Below, one piece after another: positions 8,328 to 17,798 of a stretch of 64,000 bases of DNA. A program made the translations under genes and the position numbers. Each line of letters starts with the position of its first letter. Position 1 is the first letter of the stretch. Source of the DNA: Nocardioides soli (GTDB lineage Bacteria; Actinomycetota; Actinomycetes; Propionibacteriales; Nocardioidaceae); contig NZ_JACHWR010000001.1 of the NCBI RefSeq assembly GCF_014191495.1, forward strand, positions 496,001-560,000, in the 5' to 3' direction. Below the pieces are notes generated by a model, which saw only the letters and a list, made by a program, of their open reading frames with translations, did not search any database and was not told the origin of the DNA.

Positions 8328-9293
8328 TCAGTCCGCGAAGGAGTCCAGCAGCGCGTCGGCGGCGGTGTACGGATCGGTCTGCCCCGCGACGACGGCCGCG
8401 GCCAGGTCGTCGAGCTCGGAGCGGCCGTGCACGTCGCCCCAGCGGGCGCGCAGCGCGGTGACGGCGATCGCCTCGATCTCGTCTCGGGCGCGGCGGGCAC
8501 GCCGGCGCCCGAGCTCGCCGCTCGACTCCAGCCAGGCGCGGTGCCGGTCGATCTCGGTCACGACCTCGGCGAGGCCCTCGCCCCGCTGCGCGACGGTCAG
8601 CACGATCGGCGGTCTCCAGGCACCCTCGGGGCGGTCGGCCAGCGCGAGCATCGAGCGGATGTCGCGGCGTACCTGCTCGGCACCGTCGCGGTCGGCCTTG
8701 TTGACGACGTAGAGGTCGCCGATCTCGAGGATGCCGGCCTTCGCCGCCTGGATGCCGTCGCCCATGCCGGGCGCGAGCAGCACCATCGTGGTGTCGGCCA
8801 GCCCGGCGATCTCGACCTCGCTCTGGCCGACGCCGACGGTCTCGATCAACACCACGTCGCAGCCCGCGGCATCGAGCACCCGCAGCGCCTGCGGGGTGGT
8901 CCAGGAGAGCCCGCCGAGGTGGCCGCGGGAGGCCATCGACCGGATGTAGACCTCGCGGTCGAGCGCGTGGTCCTGCATCCGCACCCGGTCGCCGAGCAGC
9001 GCACCGCCGGAGAACGGCGACGACGGGTCGACCGCCAGCACGCCGACCCGCTTGCCGCTGCGGCGCAGCTCGGTCACCAGCGCGCTCGTCGACGTCGACT
9101 TGCCGACCCCCGGCGCGCCGGTGAGGCCGATCACCTGGGCGTGGCCGGCATGCGGCGCCAGCGCCGCCATCACCTCACGCAGCAGCGGCGACTCGTCCTC
9201 GACGAGCGAGATCAGGCGCGCGACGGCCCGGGCCTCGCCGGCGCGAGCGCGCTCGACGAGGCCCGGGACATCGACGTCAGCTCTTCGGGACAC
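8328..9293 (-). CDS. meaB: Methylmalonyl-CoA mutase-associated GTPase MeaB
   Basis: A 321-residue G3E P-loop GTPase that gates cofactor loading and protects acyl-CoA mutases. The P-loop is GAPGVGKS (59-66). [18 protein letters not shown], the switch segment ETVGVGQSE and the base-specificity NKAD are all present. Its start overlaps the end of the thiolase gene by 17 bp, so the two are translationally coupled. It probably serves the ethylmalonyl-CoA mutase at ~29-31 kb and any methylmalonyl-CoA mutase elsewhere. Convergent with yczR. Confidence 0.95.
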   Translation of the reverse strand: MSRRADVDVPGLVERARAGEARAVARLISLVEDESPLLREVMAALAPHAGHAQVIGLTGAPGVGKSTSTSALVTELRRSGKRVGVLAVDPSSPFSGGALLGDRVRMQDHALDREVYIRSMASRGHLGGLSWTTPQALRVLDAAGCDVVLIETVGVGQSEVEIAGLADTTMVLLAPGMGDGIQAAKAGILEIGDLYVVNKADRDGAEQVRRDIRSMLALADRPEGAWRPPIVLTVAQRGEGLAEVVTEIDRHRAWLESSGELGRRRARRARDEIEAIAVTALRARWGDVHGRSELDDLAAAVVAGQTDPYTAADALLDSFAD

Positions 9294-10470
9294 GCACGAT
9301 CAGGGCGTCGCCCTGGCCGCCGCCGCCGCACAGCGCGGCGGCACCGACGCCGCCACCACGGCGCTTCAGCTCGAGCGCGAGGTGCAGCACCACGCGGGTG
9401 CCGGACATGCCGACCGGGTGGCCCAGCGCGATCGCACCGCCGTTGACGTTGACGATCGAGGGGTCCAGCCCGAGCGCGCGGGTCGACTCGATGCCGACCG
9501 CGGCGAACGCCTCGTTGAACTCGACCAGGTCGAGGTCGGCGGCGCTCAGGCCCTCCTTCTCCAGCGCCCGCTTGGTGGCGTTGGCCGGCTGCATCTGCAG
9601 CGAGGAGTCGGGACCGGCGACCATGCCGTGCGCGCCGATCTCGGCGAGCCACTCCAGGCCGAGCTCCTCGGCCTTCGCCTTGCTCATCACGACCACGGCG
9701 GCCGCGCCGTCGGAGATCTGGGAAGCCGAGCCGGCGGTGATCGTGCCGTCCTTCGCGAACGCCGGCGGCAGCTTCGCGAGCGACTCCGCGGTGGTGTCGC
9801 CGCGCACGCCCTCGTCGGCCGACACCACGATCGGGTCGCCCTTGCGCTGCGGGATCGTCACCGGGACGACCTCCTCGTCGAACACGCCGTTCTTCCAGGC
9901 CTCGGCGGCCTTGCGGTGCGAGGCAGCCGCGAACTCGTCCTGCTCCTGGCGGGTCAGCTTCACACCCTCGGCGTTCACCTGCTCGGTGAGGCCGCCCATC
10001 GCCTGCTGGGTGGCCTGGTCGTAGAGCGCGTCGTACGCCATCGAGTCGACCAGCTTCACGTCGCCGAACTTGAAGCCCTCACGCGACTTCGGCAGGAAGT
10101 GCGGGGCGTTGGTCATCGACTCCATGCCGCCGGCCACCACGATCTCGACCTCGCCCGCACGGATCAGCTGGTCGGCCATCGCGATGGTGTTGAGCCCGGA
10201 GAGGCAGACCTTGTTGATCGTCATCGACGGCATGGTCCACGGCAGCCCGGCCGCGATGCCGGCTGCGCGGGCGGGGTTCTGGCCGGAGCCGGCCAGGATG
10301 ACCTGGCCCATGATCAGGTAGTCGACCTGCTCGGGCCGCACGCCGGCCTTCTCGATCGCCCCCTTGATGGCGATCCCACCCAGCTCGCTCGCCGACAGGC
10401 TCTTCAAGCCGCCGAGCAGGCGGCCGATGGGGGTGCGCGCACCCGCAACGATGACGGACGTACCGGACAT
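9277..10470 (-). CDS. Acetyl-CoA C-acetyltransferase (thiolase)
   Basis: A 397-residue thiolase condensing two acetyl-CoA to acetoacetyl-CoA, or the reverse. The nucleophilic Cys89 lies in NKVCLSGL; the catalytic His is in [14 protein letters not shown], the second Cys in [11 protein letters not shown], and NEAFA is present. QTTAE-like and [12 protein letters not shown] blocks are normal. Its position with meaB, the epimerase and ccr fits the entry step of the ethylmalonyl-CoA pathway, as does polyhydroxybutyrate-type metabolism. It is divergent from the epimerase gene with a 113-bp promoter region between. Confidence 0.93.
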   Translation of the reverse strand: MSGTSVIVAGARTPIGRLLGGLKSLSASELGGIAIKGAIEKAGVRPEQVDYLIMGQVILAGSGQNPARAAGIAAGLPWTMPSMTINKVCLSGLNTIAMADQLIRAGEVEIVVAGGMESMTNAPHFLPKSREGFKFGDVKLVDSMAYDALYDQATQQAMGGLTEQVNAEGVKLTRQEQDEFAAASHRKAAEAWKNGVFDEEVVPVTIPQRKGDPIVVSADEGVRGDTTAESLAKLPPAFAKDGTITAGSASQISDGAAAVVVMSKAKAEELGLEWLAEIGAHGMVAGPDSSLQMQPANATKRALEKEGLSAADLDLVEFNEAFAAVGIESTRALGLDPSIVNVNGGAIALGHPVGMSGTRVVLHLALELKRRGGGVGAAALCGGGGQGDALIVRVPKS

Positions 10471-10583
10471 GGATGCCTCCAGACTTCGTGGTCGATCTGT
10501 GACCGACCTTACCCACGCACGATGGCAGCGGCGAGGGTGGAAAACGTCACACGCACTCGCCGCGAGCAGCGCGGCGTAAGACC

Positions 10584-11042
10584 ATGTCCGCCATGAGCAT
10601 GGAGATCCCCGCGCAGCTGTTCACCGCCATCGACCACGTCGGCATCGCGGTCGCCGACCTGGACGCCGCGATCGCCTTCTACGAGGAGACCTACGGCATG
10701 CGGCTCGCCCACCAGGAGGTCAACGAGGAGCAGGGTGTGCGCGAGGCGATGATGGCCGTGGGCGACTCCGGGAGCCACATCCAGCTGCTGGCCCCGCTCA
10801 ACGAGCAGTCCACGATCGCGAAGTTCCTCGACAGCAAGGGCCCCGGTATCCAGCAGCTGGCCTACCGGGTCACCGACGTCGAGGCGGTGAGCGCCATCCT
10901 GCGCGAGCGCGGACTGCGCCTGCTGTACGACGAGCCGCGCCGCGGCACCGCCGACTCGCGGATCAACTTTATCCACCCCAAGGACGCCGGCGGCGTGCTC
11001 GTCGAGCTCGTCGAGCCGAACCCCGCCGCGACCGCTCACTGA
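10584..11042 (+). CDS. mce: Methylmalonyl-CoA/ethylmalonyl-CoA epimerase
   Basis: A 152-residue vicinal-oxygen-chelate protein of two beta-alpha-beta-beta-beta repeats. It begins with [18 protein letters not shown] (metal His in DHVG), continues with SHIQLLAPL and ends with GVLVELVEP, whose Glu is a metal ligand. It interconverts R and S forms of 2-methyl- or ethylmalonyl-CoA. The first of three in-frame ATGs within five codons was taken; the true one is uncertain. An 8-bp stem lies just after the stop, and ccr follows 90 bp downstream. Confidence 0.93.
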   Translation: MSAMSMEIPAQLFTAIDHVGIAVADLDAAIAFYEETYGMRLAHQEVNEEQGVREAMMAVGDSGSHIQLLAPLNEQSTIAKFLDSKGPGIQQLAYRVTDVEAVSAILRERGLRLLYDEPRRGTADSRINFIHPKDAGGVLVELVEPNPAATAH

Positions 11043-11066
11043 GGCACACCTCACAGACGGTGTGCC
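11043..11066 (+). terminator. Hairpin after mce
   Basis: GGCACACC and GGTGTGCC form a perfect 8-bp stem with an 8-base loop, starting one base after the mce stop codon. No U-run follows. It could terminate mce transcription, or stabilise its 3' end, before ccr. Confidence 0.5.
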
Positions 11067-11132
11067 GCACCGTTACCGATGGGTAATCTCCCGCCCAACC
11101 CAGCCGCTCGACCCACTCACGCAGGAGCCGAC

Positions 11133-12470
11133 GTGCAGCACATCCTCGACGCGATCCTGGCCGGCGACTCCGCCGCCGCGGACTTCGCCGCCCTCGAGAT
11201 CCCCGACCACTACCGCGCCGCGACCGTCCACAAGGACGAGGTCGAGATGTTCGAGGGCGTCATGACCCGGGAGAAGGACCCGCGCAAGTCGCTGCATGTG
11301 GAGGACGTGGCGCTGCCCGAGCTGGGGCCGGGTGAGGCGCTGGTGGCCGTGATGGCCTCGGCGATCAACTACAACACCGTGTGGACCTCGATCTTCGAGC
11401 CGGTCTCGACGTTCGGGTTCCTGGAGCGCTACGGCCGGCTCTCCCCGCTCACCAAGCGGCACGACCTGCCCTACCACGTGGTCGGCTCCGACCTGGCCGG
11501 CGTGGTGCTGGCGACCGGCCCGGGCGTGACGAAGTGGCAGCCGGGCACCGAGGTCGTCGCCCACTGCCTCTCGGTCGAGCTCGAGGACCCCGACGGCCAC
11601 GACGACACGATGCTCGACCCGCAGCAGCGGATCTGGGGCTTCGAGACCAACTTCGGTGGCCTCGCCGACATCGCGCTGGTCAAGGCCAACCAGCTGATGC
11701 CCAAGCCGGCGCACCTGACCTGGGAGGAGGCCGCCTCCCCCGGCCTGGTCAACTGCACCGCGTACCGCCAGCTGGTCTCCAAGAACGGCGGCGACATGAA
11801 GCAGGGCGACAACGTGCTGATCTGGGGTGCCTCCGGCGGCCTCGGCGGCTTCGCCACCCAGTACGCCCTCAACGGCGGCGCCACCCCGGTGTGCGTGGTC
11901 TCCTCCGAGGACAAGGCCGAGATCTGCCGCTCCATGGGCGCCGAACTGGTCATCAACCGCAACGCGGAGGGCTACCGGTTCTGGAAGGACCCCCAGACCC
12001 AGGACCCGAAGGAGTGGAAGCGCCTCGGCGCGAAGATCCGCGAGCTCACCGGCGGCGAGGACATCGACATCGTCTTCGAGCATCCCGGCCGCGAGACCTT
12101 CGGCGCCTCGGTCTTCGTCACCCGCAAGGGCGGCACCATCACCACCTGCGCCTCCACCAGCGGCTACATGCACGAGTACGACAACCGCTACCTGTGGATG
12201 AACCTCAAGAAGATCGTCTCCTCCCACTTCGCCAACTACCGCGAGTCCTGGGAGGCCAACCGCCTGATCGCCAAGGGCAAGATCCACCCCACCCTCTCCC
12301 GGACCTACGCCCTCGACCAGGTCGGCCAGGCCGCCCTCGACGTCCACCAGAACGCCCACCAGGGCAAGGTCGGCGTCCTGTGCCTCGCCCCCGAGGAGGG
12401 CCTCGGCGTCCGCGACCACCAGATGCGCGAGCAGCACCTCGACGCCATCAACCGCTTCCGCGGCGTCTGA
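11133..12470 (+). CDS. ccr: Crotonyl-CoA carboxylase/reductase
   Basis: A 445-residue medium-chain reductase that reductively carboxylates crotonyl-CoA to ethylmalonyl-CoA with NADPH. The GTG start is chosen for the strong GCAGGAG site five bases upstream and for matching family length; an ATG 54 bp upstream has no ribosome-binding site. SAINYNTVWTSIFEP, the NADPH loop GASGGLGGFA, FEHPGRETFGASVFV and the C-terminal NAHQGKVGVLCLA are characteristic of Ccr. The FEHPGR and N-x-x-Y elements line the CO2 pocket in known structures. It is the defining enzyme of the ethylmalonyl-CoA pathway and also provides extender units in polyketide makers. Confidence 0.96.
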   Translation: MQHILDAILAGDSAAADFAALEIPDHYRAATVHKDEVEMFEGVMTREKDPRKSLHVEDVALPELGPGEALVAVMASAINYNTVWTSIFEPVSTFGFLERYGRLSPLTKRHDLPYHVVGSDLAGVVLATGPGVTKWQPGTEVVAHCLSVELEDPDGHDDTMLDPQQRIWGFETNFGGLADIALVKANQLMPKPAHLTWEEAASPGLVNCTAYRQLVSKNGGDMKQGDNVLIWGASGGLGGFATQYALNGGATPVCVVSSEDKAEICRSMGAELVINRNAEGYRFWKDPQTQDPKEWKRLGAKIRELTGGEDIDIVFEHPGRETFGASVFVTRKGGTITTCASTSGYMHEYDNRYLWMNLKKIVSSHFANYRESWEANRLIAKGKIHPTLSRTYALDQVGQAALDVHQNAHQGKVGVLCLAPEEGLGVRDHQMREQHLDAINRFRGV

Positions 12471-12581
12471 GCACCCCGGCCTCAAGGACCCGGGGGTTTC
12501 TGGCGAGGCGGGGTGGGTTGTTGCGGGTGGATCGGCAACACTGGACCGCACACACCCGACCCGCGAAGGAGTAGCGCCGCG

Positions 12582-13859
12582 ATGAGCGACCAGGGACTGT
12601 CCATCTTCGACGACAACGAGCCGGAAGAGGACGAGACCCGCGCCGCCGCGGACGATGGCGCGGACGCGACCCAGGTGCTCCCCGCCGTGCCGTCGCGCGC
12701 GCCGAGGTCTCCCGCCCAGGCGCCGGCCCGACAGCAGGGGTCGGGACAGCCGGGCTCCGGACAGCGGGCCCCGGAGCGGCCCTCCCCGGTCCCGCCGACG
12801 GCCGCGGCGGCGACCCCCGCCCCGGTGCTGCCGCCGCGGGCCCCGGCGACCGCCCAGCCCGCGGCGGCGGGGGCCCTCCCGGTGGTCCGTCGGGGCGGCT
12901 ACGACCGCGAGGCGGTCGACGTCCGGCTGCACCAGCTCGCCAGCGAGAAGGCGGGCCTCAGCGCCAGCCTCGCCGAGTCCGAGCAGCGCGCCGTCAGCCT
13001 CGAACAGCAGGTCGCCGGGCTGCGCGCCGAGCTCGAGGAGAACAAGAACCCGTCGTACGCCGGACTCGGTGGCCGCGCGAGCGCGATGCTGCGCCTCGCC
13101 GAGGAGGAGGCCGCCGAGGTCCGCGCGACCGCCGAGCGCGACGCGGCCGAGATCCGCGAGCAGGCCGGACGCGACGCCAAGGCGACCCGGGCCGATGCGA
13201 TGCGCGAGGCCGAGGACATGCGGCTGGTCCAGCTCAAGGAGCTCGACGAGCACCGCAGCCGGCTGGTCGCCGACGCCGAGCAGGAGCGGTCGCTGGCGCG
13301 CAGCGAGGCCGAGGACCTGGTGGCGACCGCCAACCGGGAGGCCGCCCAGCTCCGGCTCGCCGCCGCCCAGGAGGCCAACGAGCTGCGCACGGCCGCCAAG
13401 CGCGAGGCCGAGCAGCTGCGCGCCGCGGCCGACCGGGAGGTCCAGGAGTCCCGGCGCACCCTCGCGGTCGAGAAGGAGCGGCTCGCCCGCGAGGCGACCG
13501 ACCACCACGCCAGCGCCACGGCCGAGACCCGCCGGCTGGTCGAGGAGGCCGAGGAGCGCGCATCGGCGGCCGAGCAGCGCGCCCAGTCCGCGGCCGCCCA
13601 GGCCGCGGAGCACCGCGGCCAGGCCGCGACCGAGGCCGAGGCCCTGCTCAGCCGGGCCCGCCGCGAGGCCGAGCAGATCGTCGCGACCGCTCGCACCCAG
13701 GCGGAGTCGATCACGTCCTCCGGGGCGGCCGAGGCCGAGCGCGAGCTCGCGGCGATCCGGGCCGAGGTCGACCGGATCACCAAGCGCCGTGACGCGATCA
13801 CCGCGCAGTTGGCGTCACTGAGCGAGGTCATCTCCGGCTTCGCGAAGGATGACGCGTGA
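12582..13859 (+). CDS. DivIVA-like coiled-coil protein
   Basis: A 425-residue acidic protein. Residues 1-105 are an Ala/Pro/Gln-rich disordered region; a DivIVA-like N-terminal segment begins at GGYDREAVDVRLHQLA (~107-122). A long continuous Ala/Glu/Arg-rich coiled coil runs from there to the end, with repeated AEREAAELR-type heptads, resembling Wag31/Scy/FilP cytoskeletal scaffold proteins of actinobacteria. There is no membrane segment. A GAAGGAG site lies 10 bases before the ATG. The next gene overlaps by 4 bp (GTGA), so the two form a coupled operon. A role in polar growth or septum organisation is likely but inferred from architecture. Confidence 0.75.
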   Translation: MSDQGLSIFDDNEPEEDETRAAADDGADATQVLPAVPSRAPRSPAQAPARQQGSGQPGSGQRAPERPSPVPPTAAAATPAPVLPPRAPATAQPAAAGALPVVRRGGYDREAVDVRLHQLASEKAGLSASLAESEQRAVSLEQQVAGLRAELEENKNPSYAGLGGRASAMLRLAEEEAAEVRATAERDAAEIREQAGRDAKATRADAMREAEDMRLVQLKELDEHRSRLVADAEQERSLARSEAEDLVATANREAAQLRLAAAQEANELRTAAKREAEQLRAAADREVQESRRTLAVEKERLAREATDHHASATAETRRLVEEAEERASAAEQRAQSAAAQAAEHRGQAATEAEALLSRARREAEQIVATARTQAESITSSGAAEAERELAAIRAEVDRITKRRDAITAQLASLSEVISGFAKDDA

Positions 13860-14998
13860 CCGAGCCGCCGGCGCGGGCGGAGGCAGAGGAGTCGGAGGAG
13901 TCGGAGGCGGAGGACGGCGTCGCCGGCATCCCCACCGACGAGGACTACCTCGGCGAGCCCGGCCCGCCGCTCGACCACCACGCACCGTTCTTCGTCGGCT
14001 TCGTCGGCGGGCTCGGCGTGCTGGTCGCCATCTGGATGGCGACGCAGATCCAGGCCATCGGCTCGACGCTGATGCTGATCGTGGTCTCGCTGTTCCTGGC
14101 GGCCGGCCTCGACCCGGCGGTGCGCTGGTTCGAGCGGCGGGGCATGCGCCGCTCCTACGCCGTACTCACGGTGATCCTGGCGTTCCTGGCGGCCCTCACG
14201 CTCTTCATCGTCGCCATCGTGCCGGTGATCGCCGACCAGGTCCGCTCGCTGACCGACAACGTGCCGCACTGGCTCGACCAGCTGCAGCGCAACCGCCAGG
14301 TGCAGCGGCTCGACGACGAGTACGACATCCTCGAGAAGGTCCAGGACTACGTCACCAACGGCGACTTCGCCGGGGCGCTCTTCGGCGGCGCCGTCGGCAT
14401 CGGCCTGGCCGTCCTCGGAGCGCTCTTCAACGGCTTCATCATCGTGGTGCTGACGCTCTACTTCCTCGCGTCGCTCCGGACGACGAAGGGCGCGCTCTAC
14501 CGCCTCGCCCCCGCCTCCCGGCGCGACCGGGTGTCCCGGCTCGGCGACCGGGTCGTCCGCAGCGTCGGCGGCTATGTCTCGGGTGCCTTCATCGTCGCGC
14601 TGTGCGCGGGCATCTCGTCGCTGATCTTCCTGTTCGCCGTCGGCCTCGGCGAGTACGCCGTGGCGCTGGCCTTCGTGGTGGCGCTCCTCGACGTGATCCC
14701 GATGATCGGCGCCACGCTCGGCGCGGTCATCGTCACCGCGATCGCGTTCGCGGAGGACTGGAAGATCGGTCTCGCCTGCGCGGTCTTCTACATCGTCTAC
14801 CAGCAGGTCGAGAACTACGTGATCTACCCGCGCGTGATGTCGAAGTCCGTCGACGTCCCCGGCGCGGTCACCGTGATCGCCGCGCTGGTGGGCGCCGCGC
14901 TCTTCGGTGTCGTCGGCGCACTGCTGGCGATCCCGACCGCCGCGTCGATCCTGATGCTGGTGCGCGAGGTGTGGGTCAGGCGGCAGGACTCCCGCTAG
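13856..14998 (+). CDS. AI-2E family transporter (PF01594-type membrane protein)
   Basis: A 380-residue polytopic protein with about eight hydrophobic segments in the family pattern: a pair near residues 45-100, one near 105-130, then a long soluble loop, and a C-terminal group containing IPMIGATLGAV and the signature YQQVENYVIYPRVM. The N-terminal 40 residues are acidic. GTG start overlaps the preceding DivIVA-like gene. Family members export or import small molecules, ions or signals; the substrate cannot be told. The TAG stop is part of a CTAG that was duplicated when the downstream IS inserted, so the coding region is intact although an IS sits immediately after it. Confidence 0.85.
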   Translation: MTEPPARAEAEESEESEAEDGVAGIPTDEDYLGEPGPPLDHHAPFFVGFVGGLGVLVAIWMATQIQAIGSTLMLIVVSLFLAAGLDPAVRWFERRGMRRSYAVLTVILAFLAALTLFIVAIVPVIADQVRSLTDNVPHWLDQLQRNRQVQRLDDEYDILEKVQDYVTNGDFAGALFGGAVGIGLAVLGALFNGFIIVVLTLYFLASLRTTKGALYRLAPASRRDRVSRLGDRVVRSVGGYVSGAFIVALCAGISSLIFLFAVGLGEYAVALAFVVALLDVIPMIGATLGAVIVTAIAFAEDWKIGLACAVFYIVYQQVENYVIYPRVMSKSVDVPGAVTVIAALVGAALFGVVGALLAIPTAASILMLVREVWVRRQDSR

Positions 14999-16614
14999 CC
15001 TCGATCTTTCACGTAGTCGTGACTGAGTACGGCGTGTAACGCACGGAAGTGCCTGTCCTGCGAGGGATTCTTGGGCTTGTCGAAGGTCCAAGGAAGCCAA
15101 GCGGAAAGGCACTCCGTAGGTGAAGGTTATCCCGGCTGGTTCTGGTCTTCGTGTCGAGTGCGGGGGCGAGTCGCTGATCTCGTCGGCGGGCGCGGCGATT
15201 TTGTTGTCGACGGCCCGTGTGAGCGGGCTGGCAACGGCATTGGCGGATGGGTTGGCGCCGTGGCGCTCGAGCAGGTCGACGCACGACCCGGGCAAGACGG
15301 TGCTGGATCTGGCGGTTGCGATCGCGTTGGGTGGCGACTGCCTGGCCGACATCGGCGTGGTCCGGGCCCAGCCGGAGCTGTTCGGGTCGGTGGCCTCCGA
15401 CCCGACGGTCAGCCGCCTCATCGAGGCCTTGGCTGAGCGACCTGAGGAAGCGATCGCGGCGATCCGGGCCGCTCGTGCGGTTGCTCGCGATCGAGTGTGG
15501 GCGCAGCGCACGCCCTTCGCCGATGAGGAGCAGGTGGTGGTCGATCTTGATGCCACCCTGATCGGGGCGCACTCGGAAAAGGAGGGTGCGACGCCGAACT
15601 TCAAGCGCGGGTTCGGGTTCCACCCGATGCTCGCCTTCGTCGACCACGGTCAGGGTGGCTCCGGTGAGCCGTTGGCGGCGATGCTGCGGCCGGGGAAGGC
15701 GGCCGCCAACGACGCCGCTGACCAGATCAGGGTCCTCGATGAGGCCCTCGCCCAACTCCCCGAGCACCTGCGGTCGCGGGTGCTGGTGCGTGGTGACACC
15801 GGCTCGGGGGTCCACGCGTTCGTGTGGCACGTCCACAACTTGGGTCTGGAGTACTCGGTGGGCGTCTACGGTCGTCAGCCCGTTCTCGACGCCCTCGCGG
15901 TGCTGCCGAAGCAGGCGTGGCGCAGGGCACTCGATGCCGACGGACGGCCGCGTGAGGGCGCTCAGGTCGCCGAGCTGACTCGGTGGCTGCCGACCACGTT
16001 CACGGGCTGGCCGCCCGGGATGCGGGTGATCGCCCGCCGCGAGCGGCCCCACCCAGGAGCCCAGTTGCGGATCACCGATCACGAGGGCTGGCGGATCACG
16101 GTGTTCGCCACCAACACCAAGAGCGGCCGGCTGGCTGATCTCGAGGTCACCCACCGGCTCCGGGCCCGCGCCGAGGACCGCATCCGCGCCCTGAAGGACA
16201 CCGGGGCGACCAACCTCCCGCTGCAGGGGTTCGACAAGAACCAGCTCTGGCTCGAGCTGACCCAGCTCGCCGCCGAACTCATGACCTGGACCCAGGTCCT
16301 GGCCTGGCACGGACAACCAGCGCGGGTCTGGGAACCCAAACGGATCCGACTGCGACTCCTCGCGGTCGCCGGCCGGGTGATCACCACCGGCCGACGTCGG
16401 ATCCTGCGCCTGTCGCGGCGATGGCCCTGGGCTGACCTCGTCCTCGGCGGACACCGCCGACTCGCCGCCCTCACCTGAACACCCGCCCAGCCCGAACGAC
16501 CAGGACCTCGGAGAACCGGCAAGAGGGCCGGCGATTCACCGCGCCAGCGGCCACCAAAGCCCATCAGCTCAGCACGACACCCGATCCACCGACGTCATGA
16601 AAGATCGAGGCTAG
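14995..16614 (+). mobile_element. IS1380-family insertion sequence with CTAG target duplication
   Basis: The element proper is 14999-16610 (1612 bp). Perfect 13-bp terminal inverted repeats CCTCGATCTTTCA / TGAAAGATCGAGG are flanked on both sides by CTAG (14995-14998 and 16611-16614), a 4-bp target duplication typical of the family. It carries one transposase gene. The insertion is in the stop codon of the AI-2E gene, restored by the duplication, and at the left end of the 162-bp repeat. Both ends look intact, so it may still be active. Confidence 0.95.
15120..16478 (+). CDS. IS1380-family transposase
   Basis: A 452-residue DDE transposase. VVVDLDATLIGAHSEKEGA (about 140-158) contains the first catalytic Asp in the family context, and PNFKRGFGFHPM follows. 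VLVRGDTGSG holds the second Asp, and the C-terminal Glu lies in the LWLELTQLAAELM region. GTG start preceded by an AAAGG purine run. The frame is uninterrupted and within family length. It occupies most of the IS. Confidence 0.93.
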   Translation: MKVIPAGSGLRVECGGESLISSAGAAILLSTARVSGLATALADGLAPWRSSRSTHDPGKTVLDLAVAIALGGDCLADIGVVRAQPELFGSVASDPTVSRLIEALAERPEEAIAAIRAARAVARDRVWAQRTPFADEEQVVVDLDATLIGAHSEKEGATPNFKRGFGFHPMLAFVDHGQGGSGEPLAAMLRPGKAAANDAADQIRVLDEALAQLPEHLRSRVLVRGDTGSGVHAFVWHVHNLGLEYSVGVYGRQPVLDALAVLPKQAWRRALDADGRPREGAQVAELTRWLPTTFTGWPPGMRVIARRERPHPGAQLRITDHEGWRITVFATNTKSGRLADLEVTHRLRARAEDRIRALKDTGATNLPLQGFDKNQLWLELTQLAAELMTWTQVLAWHGQPARVWEPKRIRLRLLAVAGRVITTGRRRILRLSRRWPWADLVLGGHRRLAALT

Positions 16615-16775
16615 TGGTCATCGCTGTTGATACGTCGGGGGTATCCGTGTTCAGGGTGCGTGCCTCGCAAGGCGGCGGCGCGACGGCATACCTGGTTGTC
16701 TACCGAGCGTCGCCGACGCGGCGAGGTGCGTGCACTGGGTGCGTAGACCCTGGGTGAATCAACGGTGATGGCCAC
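16614..16775. repeat. 162-bp MITE-like repeat, copy 1
   Basis: Imperfect terminal inverted repeats: GTGGTCATCGCTGTTGAT at the left and ATCAACGGTGATGGCCAC at the right (15 of 18 pair). It is 160/162 identical to the copy at 36174-36335, differing only by T/C and C/G substitutions at two positions. In this copy both ends are extended to CTAG, and both CTAGs have been used as insertion targets by flanking ISs. It abuts the stop of the AI-2E gene once the IS is removed. It has no transposase; a 54-codon minus-strand frame spans it but I regard that as chance. Confidence 0.9.
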
Positions 16776-16789
16776 TAGGGAGTGTCTGG

Positions 16790-17329
16790 TTATTCGCGAA
16801 GCCAGATGAGGATGGCGCTGAGGACGACGCCGCCGCGGTAGGTCGTGGCGTGCTTGTCGTAGCGGGTCGCGATCCCGCGCCATTGCTTGTGGTCGTTGAA
16901 GGACCGCTCGACCACGTTGCGCCGTTTGTAGATGACGGGGTCGAACGAGGGTGGTCGTCCTCCTGCTGAGCCACGACGGATGCGGTTGCCGATCTCGTCG
17001 TCTCGCTGCGGGATGACTGTTCGGACCCGCTTGCTGCGCAGCAGGGCGCGGTTGGCGCGCGAGGAGTAGGCCTTGTCTCCGAGCAGACGGTCGGGTCGGG
17101 TGCGCGGCCGGCCGGGTCCGATTCGTTTGACCGCGAGGTCGGCCAGCAAGAACTTGAGCATCGGGGCATCGCCGGCCTGGCCCGCGGTCAGACCGATCAC
17201 CAGCGGTCGCTTGCGGCCGTCGACGAGCTGGTGGACCTTGGTCGACAACCCGCCCCGGGAACGGCCGATCGCATGATCGGGAGGCTCGTGAGCCGGGGCC
17301 GCGGCGGAGTTCTTGTAGTTCGACTCAGC
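16790..17329 (-). CDS. IS5-family transposase, second frame (OrfB)
   Basis: Catalytic C-terminal part of the split transposase. It contains GRSRGGLSTKVHQLVDG, LTAGQAGD, LLGDKAYSSRANRALL and the YKRRNVVERSFNDHKQWRGIATRYDK block with the DDE Glu. The frame is +1 (or -2) relative to OrfA and joins it at a run of five G's just before the OrfA stop, giving AESNYKN. Expression presumably needs ribosomal slippage at that run, since no good independent start or ribosome-binding site is seen. The frame is otherwise intact to its stop. Confidence 0.85.
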   Translation of the reverse strand, partial: AESNYKNSAAAPAHEPPDHAIGRSRGGLSTKVHQLVDGRKRPLVIGLTAGQAGDAPMLKFLLADLAVKRIGPGRPRTRPDRLLGDKAYSSRANRALLRSKRVRTVIPQRDDEIGNRIRRGSAGGRPPSFDPVIYKRRNVVERSFNDHKQWRGIATRYDKHATTYRGGVVLSAILIWLRE

Positions 17330-17702
17330 CCCCTGTGAGGCCGGCAGGCCGCTCCTGGCGCGACAACGTGGTGGCGTGCTGGTGGGCCCGGTTGATCGTG
17401 GCGTCCACCGACACGGTCCAGTCGACCTCGCCCGCCGCGTCCGCCTCGGCGATCAGCTGGGCATGGATCCGGTCCCAGGTGCCGTCCCGGGAGAACGCCT
17501 GATGCCGCTCCCACACCGTCTGCCACGGCCCGAACGAGCCCGGCAAGTCACGCCACGCGACCCCGGTCCGGTAGCGGTAGATGATCCCTTCGACCACCTG
17601 CCGGTGATCGCGCCACGGTCGACCACGACGACCCTCGGAGGAGGGCATCATCGGCTCGATACGGGACCACTGAGCATCGCTCAACACCTCGACACGCGAC
17701 AT
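17325..17702 (-). CDS. IS5-family transposase, first frame (OrfA)
   Basis: 125 residues, MSRVEVLSDAQWSRIEPMMP at the start, then GRPWRDHRQVVEGIIYRYRTGVAWRDLP and the first catalytic Asp region VDWTVSVDATINRAHQH. This is the DUF4096-type N-terminal half common to the IS427 group. It stops at TGA right after AGGGGGC, where the second frame takes over. Closely similar to the plus-strand copy downstream, though clearly diverged, so the two are different elements and not a recent duplication. Confidence 0.88.
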   Translation of the reverse strand: MSRVEVLSDAQWSRIEPMMPSSEGRRGRPWRDHRQVVEGIIYRYRTGVAWRDLPGSFGPWQTVWERHQAFSRDGTWDRIHAQLIAEADAAGEVDWTVSVDATINRAHQHATTLSRQERPAGLTGG

Positions 17703-17798
17703 GGGTCAACAATCACCCACCCAACCGCCCCGAATTAGCAGACATGCCCTAGGGCGTGGCTCCTAAATCCGGGTGTGTGGAGTTGATTTGATGTCGAC

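Larger units (their letters stand above)
16779..17748 (-). mobile_element. IS5/IS427-type insertion sequence, copy A
   Basis: About 970 bp bounded by CTAG on each side (16775-16778 and 17749-17752); a 2-bp TA duplication with slightly longer ends is an equivalent reading. The imperfect terminal repeats share TGTCTG and ATTCG (left GGAGTGTCTGGTTATTCG, right GGCATGTCTGCTAATTCG in its own orientation). Transposase is encoded on the minus strand in two overlapping frames. The right junction is shared with the next IS, so the two elements sit head to head with only CTAG between them. Confidence 0.88.

Noticed and set aside
13856..14998. Truncation of the AI-2E gene by IS insertion
   Set aside because: The duplicated CTAG restores the TAG stop at the same codon, so the reading frame is complete.
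16616..16772. 54-codon minus-strand frame inside the 162-bp repeat
   Set aside because: The stop codon is provided by flanking DNA and is absent in the second copy, and there is no ribosome-binding site, so it is better read as a non-coding repeat.
17325..17329. Disrupted (pseudogene) transposase through a frameshift
   Set aside because: The same frame offset occurs at the same place in a diverged second element, which favours programmed slippage.
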